Shown in pieces: positions 51,650 to 59,616 of a DNA stretch of 64,000 nt (positions are counted from its first letter, which is position 1; the number at the start of each line of letters is the position of its first letter). The translations under genes were made by a program, and so were the position numbers. Origin of the DNA: Candidatus Segetimicrobium genomatis (GTDB lineage Bacteria; Sysuimicrobiota; Sysuimicrobiia; Sysuimicrobiales; Segetimicrobiaceae). The DNA lies in NCBI GenBank assembly GCA_005882275.1, contig VBAK01000105.1, positions 62,001 to 126,000 on the forward strand. The letters run 5' to 3'. Under the pieces are notes generated by a model. The model saw only the letters and a list, made by a program, of their open reading frames with translations, had not been told where the DNA came from and made no database searches.

Positions 51650-52891
51650 ATGACGACACAAGAGACGATCGATCTGGCAGGCCGGGTGCTGATGCCGAAT
51701 TACCGGCGGTGGCCGGTGGCGTTCGTGGAAGGGCAGGGGGTCAGGCTCTGGGATCTCGATGGAAAGGAGTACCTCGACTTCGTGGCCGGCATCGCGGTCG
51801 ATGTCCTGGGGCACTGTCACCCCAGCCACGTCCGGGCGATTCAGCAGCAGGCCACGCGGCTCATCCATGTCTCCAACCTCTACCAGATCCCGCAGCAGGC
51901 CGAGCTCGGCCGCCTCCTGGTCGAGCTGACCGGGATCCCCGAGGGACGGGTGTTTTTCTGCAACAGCGGGGCGGAGGCCTCGGAGGCGGCGATCAAGCTG
52001 GCGCGGAAGTCCGCCCGTCAGGTGCGCGGCCGCGACGCGTTCGAGATCATCGTCGCCAGCCACGGGTTTCACGGGCGGACGATGGGGGCGCTGTCCGCGA
52101 CCATGGTGGCCAGGTATCACGAGGGGTTCCAGCCGCTCGTCCCGGGGTTCATCGAAGTGCCGTTCAACGATCTCGCCGCCGTCGACCGCGCCCTCACGGC
52201 GAAGACGGCGGCGGTGTTCATGGAGCCGGTCCAGGGCGAAGGGGGGATCAACCCCGCCGACGACGAGTATCTCCGCGGTCTGAGAACGCTGTGCGATCAG
52301 GCCGGGGTGTGGCTGATCCTCGACGAGGTGCAGACCGGGTTCGGCCGCACCGGCCGATGGTTCGCCTACCAGCACGCCGGGATCACGCCCGACATCGTGA
52401 CGCTGGCGAAGGGCATGGGGGGCGGGGTGCCGATCGGCGCGATCGTGGCGCGCGGAGAGCTGGCGCAGGCCTTTCAGCCGGGCAGCCACGGGTCGACCTT
52501 CGCCGGGGGGCCGCTGATCTGCACGGCGGCGCTGGCGGCGCTCGGGGCGATCCGGGACGAGAACCTCGTCGAGCGCGCGGCGCAGATGGGCGGGTACCTG
52601 ATGGAGCGTCTGCGGGAGCTGGCGAAGACCCATGCGGTCATCACGGACGTGCGCGGGCGCGGCCTCATGATCGCCATCGGCCTCAGCATCCCGTCGGAGC
52701 CGGTGGTCGCCGCGTGTCTCGCCCGAGGACTCCTGGTGAACAACGTGCAGCCCAAGGCGATCCGGTTCGTGCCCCCGCTGATCGTCGAGCGCGATGACAT
52801 CGACGAGGCGGTGACGATCCTCGGTCAGGCGCTCGCGGCGGTCGGCGCCGAGGCCGGCAAGGCCGCGGCGGGACCCGCGGCGGGACGGTGA
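51650..52891 (+). CDS. argD: Acetylornithine aminotransferase
   Basis: 413 aa, PLP-dependent class III aminotransferase. Key parts are LWDLDGKEYLDFVAGIAV, FFCNSGAEASEAAIKLARK (cofactor phosphate), SHGFHGRTMGALSAT, EPVQGEGGINP, LILDEVQTGFGRTG (Asp to pyridine N) and IVTLAKGMGGGVPIGA with the Schiff-base Lys. It converts N-acetylglutamate semialdehyde to N-acetylornithine and may also serve in lysine synthesis. ATG 51650 has GGGTGGGAG upstream. The C-terminus ends in an Ala/Gly-rich tail (GKAAAGPAAGR). Next in line is argG; no argF lies between. Confidence 0.93.
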   Translation: MTTQETIDLAGRVLMPNYRRWPVAFVEGQGVRLWDLDGKEYLDFVAGIAVDVLGHCHPSHVRAIQQQATRLIHVSNLYQIPQQAELGRLLVELTGIPEGRVFFCNSGAEASEAAIKLARKSARQVRGRDAFEIIVASHGFHGRTMGALSATMVARYHEGFQPLVPGFIEVPFNDLAAVDRALTAKTAAVFMEPVQGEGGINPADDEYLRGLRTLCDQAGVWLILDEVQTGFGRTGRWFAYQHAGITPDIVTLAKGMGGGVPIGAIVARGELAQAFQPGSHGSTFAGGPLICTAALAALGAIRDENLVERAAQMGGYLMERLRELAKTHAVITDVRGRGLMIAIGLSIPSEPVVAACLARGLLVNNVQPKAIRFVPPLIVERDDIDEAVTILGQALAAVGAEAGKAAAGPAAGR

Positions 52892-52901
52892 GGTGAGCGC
52901 G

Positions 52902-54203
52902 ATGACGCAGCCCACGCGGGTCGCCCTGGCGTACAGCGGCGGCCTGGATACCTCGGTGATCATCCCCTGGCTCAAGGAACAGTACGGGTGTCAGGTCGTC
53001 GCCGTCGTCGCCGACGTCGGGCAGGGCGACGACTTCGACGCGGTGCGGACGAAGGCCCGGCGCAGCGGCGCCGACGCGGTCGAGGTCATGGACGTCCGGC
53101 GCGAGTTCGTCACAGACTACATCTTCCCGGCGCTGCGCGCCGACGCGATCTACGAGGGGCGGTACCTGCTGGGGACGTCGCTGGCGCGCCCGCTGATCGC
53201 CCGGGTCCAGGTGGAGGTCGCGCTGGCGGAAGGGTGTGACGCGCTGGCCCACGGCTGCACCGGCAAGGGGAACGACCAGGTCCGGTTCGAACTGGCGTAC
53301 CAGGCGCTGGCGCCCCACCTCATGGTGATCGCGCCGTGGCGGGAGTGGACCCTCGGCTCGCGGGAGGAAGAGATCGAGTACGCGCGCGCCCGCGGCGTCC
53401 CGGTGCCGGTCACCAAAGAAACGCCCTACAGCATGGACCAGAACCTCTGGCACCTCAGCTTCGAGAGCGGGATCCTCGAGGATCCCTGGGCGGAGCCACC
53501 GAGGGGGATGCACCGGCTCACCGTGGATCCCGAGGACGCGCCGGCGGCGGGCGCCTACGTCGAGATCGGGTTCGAGCGCGGGGCGCCGGCGAGCGTGGAC
53601 GGGCGCTCCCTGGATCCCGTCGCGCTGGTCTCCGCCCTCAATCGCCTCGCCGGCGCGCACGGGGTGGGGCGGGTGGATATCGTCGAGAACCGGCTCGTCG
53701 GGATGAAGAGCCGCGGCGTCTATGAGACGCCCGCCGGGACCGTGCTGGCGGAGGCGCACCACCACCTCGAGACGATCACCCTCGATCGAGACACCCAGCA
53801 CTACAAGGCGCTGGTGGCCCCCAAGTACGCGGAGCTCGTGTACAACGGGCTCTGGTACTCGCCGCTGCGGCGGGCGCTGGACGCGTTTGTGACGGCCACG
53901 CAGGAAACGGTGACGGGGACCGTCAGGGTCAAACTCTTCAAGGGCGCGGCCACGGTCGTCGGCCGCAGGGCGCCGCGGTCGCTGTACAGCCATGACCTGG
54001 CGACCTTCGGCCGGAGCACGGGCTACGATCAGGGCGACGCCGCCGGCTTCATCCGCCTGTTCGGCCTCCCGGCCAAAGTCTTCGCCGAGATCAACCCGGA
54101 ACTCGTCCGGGATCTCACGCCGGAGAGTGGAGCAACGGTAGGCGAGGACGGACCGCGGCCGGCGGTGCAGGCTCCCGGACGCCGCTCCGGCCCGAGGCCG
54201 TAG
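52902..54203 (+). CDS. argG: Argininosuccinate synthase
   Basis: 433 aa from ATG 52902; GAGGTG 6 nt upstream supports it over GTG 52893. The ATP pyrophosphatase P-loop is ALAYSGGLDTSVIIPWL; other signatures are YLLGTSLARPLIA, ALAHGCTGKGNDQVRFE, PVTKETPYSMDQNLWH, and GRVDIVENRLVGMKSRGVYETPAG. It joins citrulline and aspartate using ATP. The final 30 residues (ESGATVGEDGPRPAV...) are a non-conserved tail. The stop is followed after 1 nt by the argH GTG, so the two enzymes of the last steps are coupled. Confidence 0.96.
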   Translation: MTQPTRVALAYSGGLDTSVIIPWLKEQYGCQVVAVVADVGQGDDFDAVRTKARRSGADAVEVMDVRREFVTDYIFPALRADAIYEGRYLLGTSLARPLIARVQVEVALAEGCDALAHGCTGKGNDQVRFELAYQALAPHLMVIAPWREWTLGSREEEIEYARARGVPVPVTKETPYSMDQNLWHLSFESGILEDPWAEPPRGMHRLTVDPEDAPAAGAYVEIGFERGAPASVDGRSLDPVALVSALNRLAGAHGVGRVDIVENRLVGMKSRGVYETPAGTVLAEAHHHLETITLDRDTQHYKALVAPKYAELVYNGLWYSPLRRALDAFVTATQETVTGTVRVKLFKGAATVVGRRAPRSLYSHDLATFGRSTGYDQGDAAGFIRLFGLPAKVFAEINPELVRDLTPESGATVGEDGPRPAVQAPGRRSGPRP

Positions 54204-54204
54204 C

Positions 54205-55710
54205 GTGCCGGACGCCCGAGGGCCCCGCAAAGAGGATTCGGTCACCGCCCGGCTGTGGGGCGGCCGGTTCCGGGGCGAGCCGGACCCGCAGATCGCCGCG
54301 TTCACGACGTCGCTGCCGTTCGACCAGCGGCTGTACCGGGCCGACATCCTCGGCAGCATCGCGCACGCCACGATGCTGGGACGCTCGGGCATCATCGCCC
54401 CCGACGAGGCCGGCCGGATCGTCCAGGGGCTCCGGGAGATCCTGGGCGAGGTGGATGCCGGCCTGCTCAAGATCGAGGGAGCCGAGGACATCCACACGTT
54501 TGTGGAGTCCGCCCTGCGCACGCGGATCGGCGACGCCGCCCGCCGGCTGCACACCGCGCGGTCCCGGAACGACCAGGTGGCGACCGATCTGCGCTTCTAC
54601 TTGAAGGGGGAGATCGTCAAGATCGTGGGGCGCACGCTGGCGCTGCAGCAGGTGCTGCTGGCGCTGGCCGAGGCCCATTCCTCGGTGATCATCCCCGGAT
54701 ATACCCATCTCCAGCGGGCGCAGCCGGTCCTGCTCAGCCATCACCTGCTCGCCTACGTCTGGATGCTCCACCGCGACGTCGGCCGGTTCCGCGACGCATT
54801 CGCCCGGACCGATGCGCTGCCGCTCGGCGCCGCCGCGCTCGCCGGGACGTCCTACCCGATCGACCCCCAACTGGTGGCCGACCTGTTGGGGTTCTCCTCG
54901 CTGTGCGAGAACAGCCTGGACGCGACCGCAGACCGGGATTTCGCCGTCGAGTTCGTGTCGGCCGCGGCCACGCTGATGGTCCACCTGTCCCGGCTCGCGG
55001 GGGAAATCGTCCTGTGGGCCACCGCGGAGTTCGGGTTTGTGGAGCTCCTCGACGCGGTCGCCGCCGGCAGCAGCATCATGCCGCAGAAAAAGAACCCGGA
55101 TGCGGCCGAACTCGTGCGCGGCAAAGCCGGGCGGGTGATGGGGGATCTCGTGACCCTGCTGTCCATTCTCCGGGGGCTCCCGCTGGCCTACAACAGCGAC
55201 CTGCAGGAGGACAAGGAAGCGGTCTTCGACGCGGTGGACTCGACAAACGCGAGCCTGCAGGCGATGGGCCTGATCCTCCACGGCATCCGGATCAACACGG
55301 AGGCGATCGCCGCCCGATTGCGCGGAGGGTTCATGGGCGCGACCGAGATCGCCGACGACCTGGCCCGCCGCGGCATGCCGTTCCGGGATGCCCACGAGCT
55401 GGTGGGCCGGATCGTGCTGTACGCGCAGGAGCAGGGCCGGGAGCTGTGGGAGCTCACGCCCGACGAGTACCGGGAGTTCAGTCCGCTGCTCGATGCGTCG
55501 GTGGTGGAGGCGACGACCCCGGCGGGCGCGGTCGCCCGCAAGCGCTCCCACGGGGGCACGGCCCCCGAGCGCGTCCAGGAGCAGGTCCAGGCCGTCCGCG
55601 GCGCGCTGACGGAGAACCTTTCCTGGCTCGCGTCGCTCCCCGCCGTTCCCGTGGAGCGGGAGGCGGCCGCGCCGGGCGTCCAGCCGGGCGGGCGCGCCCC
55701 GGGGCGCTGA
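54205..55710 (+). CDS. argH: Argininosuccinate lyase
   Basis: 501 aa from GTG 54205; similarity begins around residue 15 (ARLWGGRFRGEPDPQIAAFTTSL), so a later start is possible. Superfamily signature GSSIMPQKKNPDAAELVRGKAGR holds the catalytic Ser, and HTARSRNDQVATDLR, GYTHLQRAQPVLLSHHLLAY (His), SSLCENSLDATADRDFAVEF and AYNSDLQEDKEAVFD are also present. It splits argininosuccinate into arginine and fumarate, completing arginine synthesis. The C-terminal 35 residues are a Pro/Gly-rich extension. argR follows 3 nt later. Confidence 0.96.
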   Translation: MPDARGPRKEDSVTARLWGGRFRGEPDPQIAAFTTSLPFDQRLYRADILGSIAHATMLGRSGIIAPDEAGRIVQGLREILGEVDAGLLKIEGAEDIHTFVESALRTRIGDAARRLHTARSRNDQVATDLRFYLKGEIVKIVGRTLALQQVLLALAEAHSSVIIPGYTHLQRAQPVLLSHHLLAYVWMLHRDVGRFRDAFARTDALPLGAAALAGTSYPIDPQLVADLLGFSSLCENSLDATADRDFAVEFVSAAATLMVHLSRLAGEIVLWATAEFGFVELLDAVAAGSSIMPQKKNPDAAELVRGKAGRVMGDLVTLLSILRGLPLAYNSDLQEDKEAVFDAVDSTNASLQAMGLILHGIRINTEAIAARLRGGFMGATEIADDLARRGMPFRDAHELVGRIVLYAQEQGRELWELTPDEYREFSPLLDASVVEATTPAGAVARKRSHGGTAPERVQEQVQAVRGALTENLSWLASLPAVPVEREAAAPGVQPGGRAPGR

Positions 55711-55713
55711 CCG

Positions 55714-56232
55714 GTGGCGGGGAGGTCTGCGGGCCGCACGCCGCCGCGCGACGCCGGCCGATCCGACCGCGAGCACCGCATCCGCGAGATCATCGCGCGG
55801 CACCCCGTGGGGACGCAGGAGGAACTGGCCGCCACCTTGCGCCGGCAGGGGCTGGCGGTGACCCAGGCCACGGTCTCCAGAGACATCAAACGCCTCGGCC
55901 TCGTGAAGGCGCCGTCGGGAGATGGGCGGCCCCGCTACGTGCTCCCCGAGCGCCCCTCGCCGGTCGATGTGCTGCGGCGGCTTCGGCTGGCGATCGACGA
56001 GTATGTCCTCTCGATCGATGCGGGAGAGGACCTGGTGGTGATCCACACCCTCACCGGCTGCGCGAACGCCGTGGCGGAGGCGGTCGATGCGATGGCGTGG
56101 GAGGACGTCGTCGGGACCGTCGCCGGCGACAACACGATCCTGGTCGTCCCCCGGCGCCGTGCCGCCCGCGCCCGCGTGCTCGGACGGCTCCGCGCGCTCA
56201 TCGAGGGCGGGCTCGGCGATCATCGTCGCTGA
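55714..56232 (+). CDS. argR: Arginine repressor ArgR
   Basis: 172 aa from GTG 55714; the first 20 residues are a basic extension. The winged-helix domain has REHRIREIIARHPVGTQEELAATL, then GLAVTQATVSRDIKRLGLVKAPS with the recognition helix. The C-terminal hexamerisation/arginine-binding domain has VVIHTLTGCANAVAEAVDAMAWEDVVGTVAGDNTILVV, including the GTxAGDDT-type loop (here GTVAGDNT) that contacts arginine. It closes the arg cluster and should bind the ARG boxes at argC and carA, so the regulator is under its own control. Confidence 0.95.
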   Translation: MAGRSAGRTPPRDAGRSDREHRIREIIARHPVGTQEELAATLRRQGLAVTQATVSRDIKRLGLVKAPSGDGRPRYVLPERPSPVDVLRRLRLAIDEYVLSIDAGEDLVVIHTLTGCANAVAEAVDAMAWEDVVGTVAGDNTILVVPRRRAARARVLGRLRALIEGGLGDHRR

Positions 56233-56412
56233 TCCGCGCGCCGGGCGTCCATTCGATGCCGGTCCCGTCCCGGCGGCGCGCCACCGGAACGTCCGGTCGC
56301 ATGCCTGCGGCGCGAGTCGGGATGTTCCGTCCGCCCGCAGCAGGGGTCCGGCAGGGATGAGCCGAACGAACCCCCACGAGGCTGTGAGCGCCGCGCCGGC
56401 GAGGACCCGCGC

Positions 56413-56868
56413 ATGGAAGTCTGGGTCACCAACTTACAGCACAAGGTCTCTATCGAGACGGGCTTTATCCGTGAGGTCGTCGCCTCTGCGCTGCGACTCG
56501 AAGGATATGCGCAGCCTCCGGAGGTCAGCGTCGCGCTGGTCGACGACGCGTACATCCAGGTCCTCAATCGCGAGTATCGGGGAGTGGACCAGCCGACCGA
56601 TGTCCTGGCGTTCCCGATGGAGACGGTCGAGGGTGTGCGGAGCGAGCCGGCGCTCGGAGACATCGTGATCTCGCTGGAGCGGGCTCGAGCCCAGGCCCGT
56701 GAGTTCAAGCACCCGATTCGCCGCGAGGTCGCCCTGCTGGCCGTACACGGTCTGCTGCACCTGATGGGGTACGAGGACGACACCGAGGCCGGCGCCTCGC
56801 TGATGTGGTCCAAGCAGAAGCTGCTGCTCGACAAGATCCTGGGCGCCGCATTCCGAGACAGCCGGTAG
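56413..56868 (+). CDS. ybeY: Endoribonuclease YbeY (rRNA maturation factor)
   Basis: 151 aa. The YbeY core is clear: VSVALVDDAYIQVLNREYRGVDQPTDVLAFPM, then ALGDIVISLERARAQARE and REVALLAVHGLLHLMGYEDDTEA. Canonical YbeY binds zinc by three His in HGxxHLxGYDH; here the third is Asp (GYED), while the first two are present. It helps 16S rRNA 3'-end maturation and ribosome quality control. There is no phoH upstream; a 180-bp gene-free gap separates it from argR. dgkA begins right after its stop, the usual order. Confidence 0.92.
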   Translation: MEVWVTNLQHKVSIETGFIREVVASALRLEGYAQPPEVSVALVDDAYIQVLNREYRGVDQPTDVLAFPMETVEGVRSEPALGDIVISLERARAQAREFKHPIRREVALLAVHGLLHLMGYEDDTEAGASLMWSKQKLLLDKILGAAFRDSR

Positions 56869-57348
56869 GTGCCCGCCGCCCCCCCGCCCGTCCGCTCGTT
56901 TCCAAAGGCGCTGGCCTGTGCCCTCCGCGGCCTTCGCCACGCGGCGAGGACCCAGCGTCACTTCCGGGCGCAGCTCGTGATCGGCGCCGTCGCCCTCCTC
57001 GCCGCGGCCTGGGCCGGACTGGAAGCGCTCGAGGTCGCCGTGGTCGCCGTCACCACGGCGATCGTCCTGGGCGCCGAACTCCTCAACAGTGCAATCGAAA
57101 CGCTGACCGACCTCGTTCATCCGGACCTGGATCCCGCCGCCGCCGTGGTGAAGGACGTGTCGGCCGCGGCGGCGATGACGGCGGCGGCGCTGGCGCTCAC
57201 CGTGGGTGTGTTGTTGTTCCTCCCTCGGCTCAGCAGGTTGTCGTCCTTGGCCGCGCGGGGCATCCCGCTCATCCTCAGCCTGCTCTGCCTCGCCATCCTG
57301 TCCGCAGGAGTTCTGCGGCGGCGGAAGGCCGATCGACGCGAGGACTAG
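56869..57348 (+). CDS. dgkA: DgkA-family lipid kinase (diacylglycerol or undecaprenol kinase)
   Basis: 159 aa small membrane kinase from GTG 56869, directly after the ybeY stop. SFPKALACALRGLRHAARTQRHFRAQLVIG is the N-terminal amphipathic part; the signature AELLNSAIETLTDLV contains the catalytic Glu and Asn, and VVKDVSAAAAMTAAALAL completes the site. Three usual helices are followed by an additional one (GIPLILSLLCLAILSAGVL), making the protein longer than typical DgkA of about 120-130 aa. In Bacillati this enzyme usually phosphorylates undecaprenol. Linked to ybeY as in many genomes. Confidence 0.9.
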   Translation: MPAAPPPVRSFPKALACALRGLRHAARTQRHFRAQLVIGAVALLAAAWAGLEALEVAVVAVTTAIVLGAELLNSAIETLTDLVHPDLDPAAAVVKDVSAAAAMTAAALALTVGVLLFLPRLSRLSSLAARGIPLILSLLCLAILSAGVLRRRKADRRED

Positions 57349-57447
57349 AGCGAAGGTCAACCGCTGTGCGGCGGATGGAGGCTGTCGACCTTTCCTGACG
57401 GCCGGCGGCGGTCAAATCTGGGTATAAATAATGGGGTATTCGAGGTA

Positions 57448-57456
57448 TGTTATAAT
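57448..57456 (+). promoter_or_regulatory. Extended -10 promoter of the CorC-like gene
   Basis: TGT-TATAAT, identical to the murJ element; predicted start near 57463, about 60 nt before the TTG. No good -35. The gap 57349-57447 also holds an AAGGTC/GACCTT hairpin. Confidence 0.55.
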
Positions 57457-57525
57457 TGGAGCGCTAGCTGTCGCAGCTTCCGCGCATCCGCGTCCCGCGC
57501 CAGGGAAAGGACAGGTTGACGCTGC

Positions 57526-58812
57526 TTGGAGGATTCCAGTATTGGCCTTCGGGTCGTGTTGCTGCTTGTCCTGATCGTGTTCTCCGCGTTCTTTAGTGCC
57601 TCGGAAACCGCGCTCTTTGCCGCCAACCGGGTCGTCCTCCGCCAGCGCCGCGCCCAGGGCGATCGTCGGGCCGCCATCGCGAACGCGCTGTTGAGCCAGG
57701 CCGGCGACCTGCTCACGACTCTCCTGGCCGGCAACACGCTGTCCAACGTCGGCGTGTCTGTCGTCGCGACCTCGATCGCGTTCTCCCTGATGGGCCGCGG
57801 CGGTGAGTGGGCCGCCTTCCTGGCCACCGCCCTCGTGCTGTTGATCATCGCGGAGATCGCTCCGAAGACCCTCGCCGCCCGCTATGCCGACCGCTTCGTG
57901 CTGGTCGTCGCGGGGCCGATCGGCACGTTGATGCGGATCTTCACCCCGCTGATCCGCGTGCTCTCGCTCGTGGCGACCGCGCTGATCCGGCCGTTCGGCG
58001 GTCATATCACGCCGCGGGCCCCGCTCGTGACCGAAGAGCAGCTCCGCTTCCTCGTCCAGCTCGGTGAGGAGGAAGGGGTCATCGAGCAGGAGGAGCGGGA
58101 GATGATTCACTCGGTCTTCGAATTCGGCGACACGGTGGTGCGGGAAGTGATGCGCCCCCGGGTGGATATCTCCGCGGTTCCGGCCGATGCGACGCTCAAC
58201 CGCGCGCTGGCGCTGATGACCGAGCGGGGGCACTCGCGCCTCCCCGTGTACGAGGGCACCATCGACCACGTCCTGGGCGTGGTGTACATCCGGGATCTCA
58301 TTCCCGCGCTGCGGCACGGCCGGCTGGACCAGCCGGTGTCCGAGCTCAAGCGCCCCCCCTTCTTCGTCCCGGAGTCGAAGAAGGTCGATGAGTTGTTCAA
58401 AGAGATGCAGCAGAGGAAGGTCTCCGTGGCGATCGTGCTCGACGAATACGGGGGCACCGCCGGCCTGGTGACGGTCGAGGACCTGCTCGAGGAGATCGTG
58501 GGAGAGATTCAGGACGAGTACGATCTCGAGGAGAAGCCGATCCAGCTCGTGGGCGACCGCACCGCGGTGGTCAATGCCCGCGTCCACCTCGACGAGGTCA
58601 ACGAGCTGTTGGGAGTCCGGCTCCCGCAGGATGAGGTGGACACGGTGGCGGGCCTCGTCTACTCGCTCTTCGGCCGCGTCCCCGCCCCGGGGGAGACGTT
58701 CGCGCTGCCGGGGATTGAATTGCGGGTGGAGAAGACCCTCGGGCAGCGGATCACCCGGGTCCGGATCACGCGCACGACGCCGGCGCCCCAGGAGGAAGCG
58801 GCCCCCCTGTGA
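57526..58812 (+). CDS. CNNM/CorC-type membrane protein with CBS domains (hemolysin family)
   Basis: 428 aa. An N-terminal CNNM (DUF21) membrane domain has FFSASETALFAANRVVLRQ, AGNTLSNVGVSVVATSIAFSL and IAEIAPKTLAARYAD; two CBS domains follow (VMRPRVDISAVPADATLN ... GHSRLPVYEGTIDHVLGVVYIRDL, then VAIVLDEYGGTAGLVTVEDLLEEIVGEI), and a C-terminal CorC domain (DEVNELLGVRLPQDEVDTVAGLV). Such proteins handle Mg2+/Co2+ efflux rather than haemolysis. TTG 57526 is the track start; GGAGG just inside it, 8 nt before an ATT codon at 57541, suggests an alternative start. GTGA overlap joins it to the DUF502 gene. Confidence 0.9.
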   Translation: MEDSSIGLRVVLLLVLIVFSAFFSASETALFAANRVVLRQRRAQGDRRAAIANALLSQAGDLLTTLLAGNTLSNVGVSVVATSIAFSLMGRGGEWAAFLATALVLLIIAEIAPKTLAARYADRFVLVVAGPIGTLMRIFTPLIRVLSLVATALIRPFGGHITPRAPLVTEEQLRFLVQLGEEEGVIEQEEREMIHSVFEFGDTVVREVMRPRVDISAVPADATLNRALALMTERGHSRLPVYEGTIDHVLGVVYIRDLIPALRHGRLDQPVSELKRPPFFVPESKKVDELFKEMQQRKVSVAIVLDEYGGTAGLVTVEDLLEEIVGEIQDEYDLEEKPIQLVGDRTAVVNARVHLDEVNELLGVRLPQDEVDTVAGLVYSLFGRVPAPGETFALPGIELRVEKTLGQRITRVRITRTTPAPQEEAAPL

Positions 58813-59525
58813 GGCTCCGGCTGCGGACCTACTTCCTCGCCGGCCTCCTCGTGTTGATTCCCCTCGGGGTGACCGTCGGGATCCTCTCCTGGCTGTTCAA
58901 TCTCCTGGACGGGTTTCTCGGCCCGCACATCTACGACTACCTCGGCCATCCCGTCCCCGGGCTGGGCCTGGCCGCGACGGTGCTGCTGGTCTTCCTGATC
59001 GGGCTCGTGACGACGAACATCGTGGGCCGGCGCGTGATGGCCGCGGTCGACGGCGCGCTCCAGCGCATCCCCCTCGTTCGCAGCATCTACACGATCGCGA
59101 AGCAGATGAGCGACAGCCTCCTCCAGCGCCACGTGAATTTCCAGCAGGTGGTGCTGGTGGAGTATCCGCGCCGGGGGCTGTACCAGATCGGGTTCGTCAC
59201 CGGGGTGATCGAGGGGCCGCTGCAGGATGAGCTGGCGGCGAGGGCGGGCGAGCGCGTGCTCAATGTCTTCATGCCGACGACCCCGAATCCCATGTCGGGA
59301 TACCTGATCATGCTGCCCGAACGCGACGTGCAGCCCCTCCGGATCAGCGTCCAGGATGGTCTGAAGCTCCTGGTCTCGGGCGGCATGGCCATCCCCGCGC
59401 TGCCGCGAAAGGTGGCGCCGCAGAGCCGGGACGGGTCGCAGTCCCGGGAGGGATCGCTGAGCCGGGAGGGATCACTGAGCCGGGAGGAATCGCAGAGTCG
59501 GGAGGGATCGCCGCCGCGCCGGTGA
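58809..59525 (+). CDS. DUF502 membrane protein
   Basis: 238 aa from GTG 58809, overlapping the previous stop by 4 nt. Two transmembrane helices (FLAGLLVLIPLGVTVGILSWLF and VLLVFLIGLVTTNIVGRRV) bracket a short loop; then come the DUF502 hallmarks IPLVRSIYTIAKQMSDSL, FVTGVIEGPL and FMPTTPNPMSGYLIMLPERDV. Function unknown. The C-terminal 35 residues are five SREGSx repeats that homologues generally lack. Pairing with the CorC-like gene suggests an envelope or ion-related role, but nothing more can be said. Confidence 0.85.
   Translation: MRLRLRTYFLAGLLVLIPLGVTVGILSWLFNLLDGFLGPHIYDYLGHPVPGLGLAATVLLVFLIGLVTTNIVGRRVMAAVDGALQRIPLVRSIYTIAKQMSDSLLQRHVNFQQVVLVEYPRRGLYQIGFVTGVIEGPLQDELAARAGERVLNVFMPTTPNPMSGYLIMLPERDVQPLRISVQDGLKLLVSGGMAIPALPRKVAPQSRDGSQSREGSLSREGSLSREESQSREGSPPRR
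59424..59513 (+). repeat. 18-bp tandem repeat encoding SREGSx
   Basis: Five copies of an 18-bp unit at the 3' end of the DUF502 gene encode SRDGSQ, SREGSL, SREGSL, SREESQ and SREGSP. The in-frame length variation would change only the hydrophilic tail. Confidence 0.85.
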
Positions 59526-59548
59526 GGCCCGGCGCAATGTTGCCGCTG

Positions 59549-59557
59549 TGCTAGAAT
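59549..59557 (+). promoter_or_regulatory. Extended -10 element of the dienelactone hydrolase gene
   Basis: TGC-TAGAAT, 59 nt before the ATG, in the 91-nt gap after the DUF502 gene. It matches the recurring TGYTANNAT-type element. Confidence 0.5.
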
Positions 59558-59616
59558 GATGCGGACCGGGATGTTCCATCCGCTCCGCGGGACGTCACAC
59601 CGAGCAGGGGGGACCG

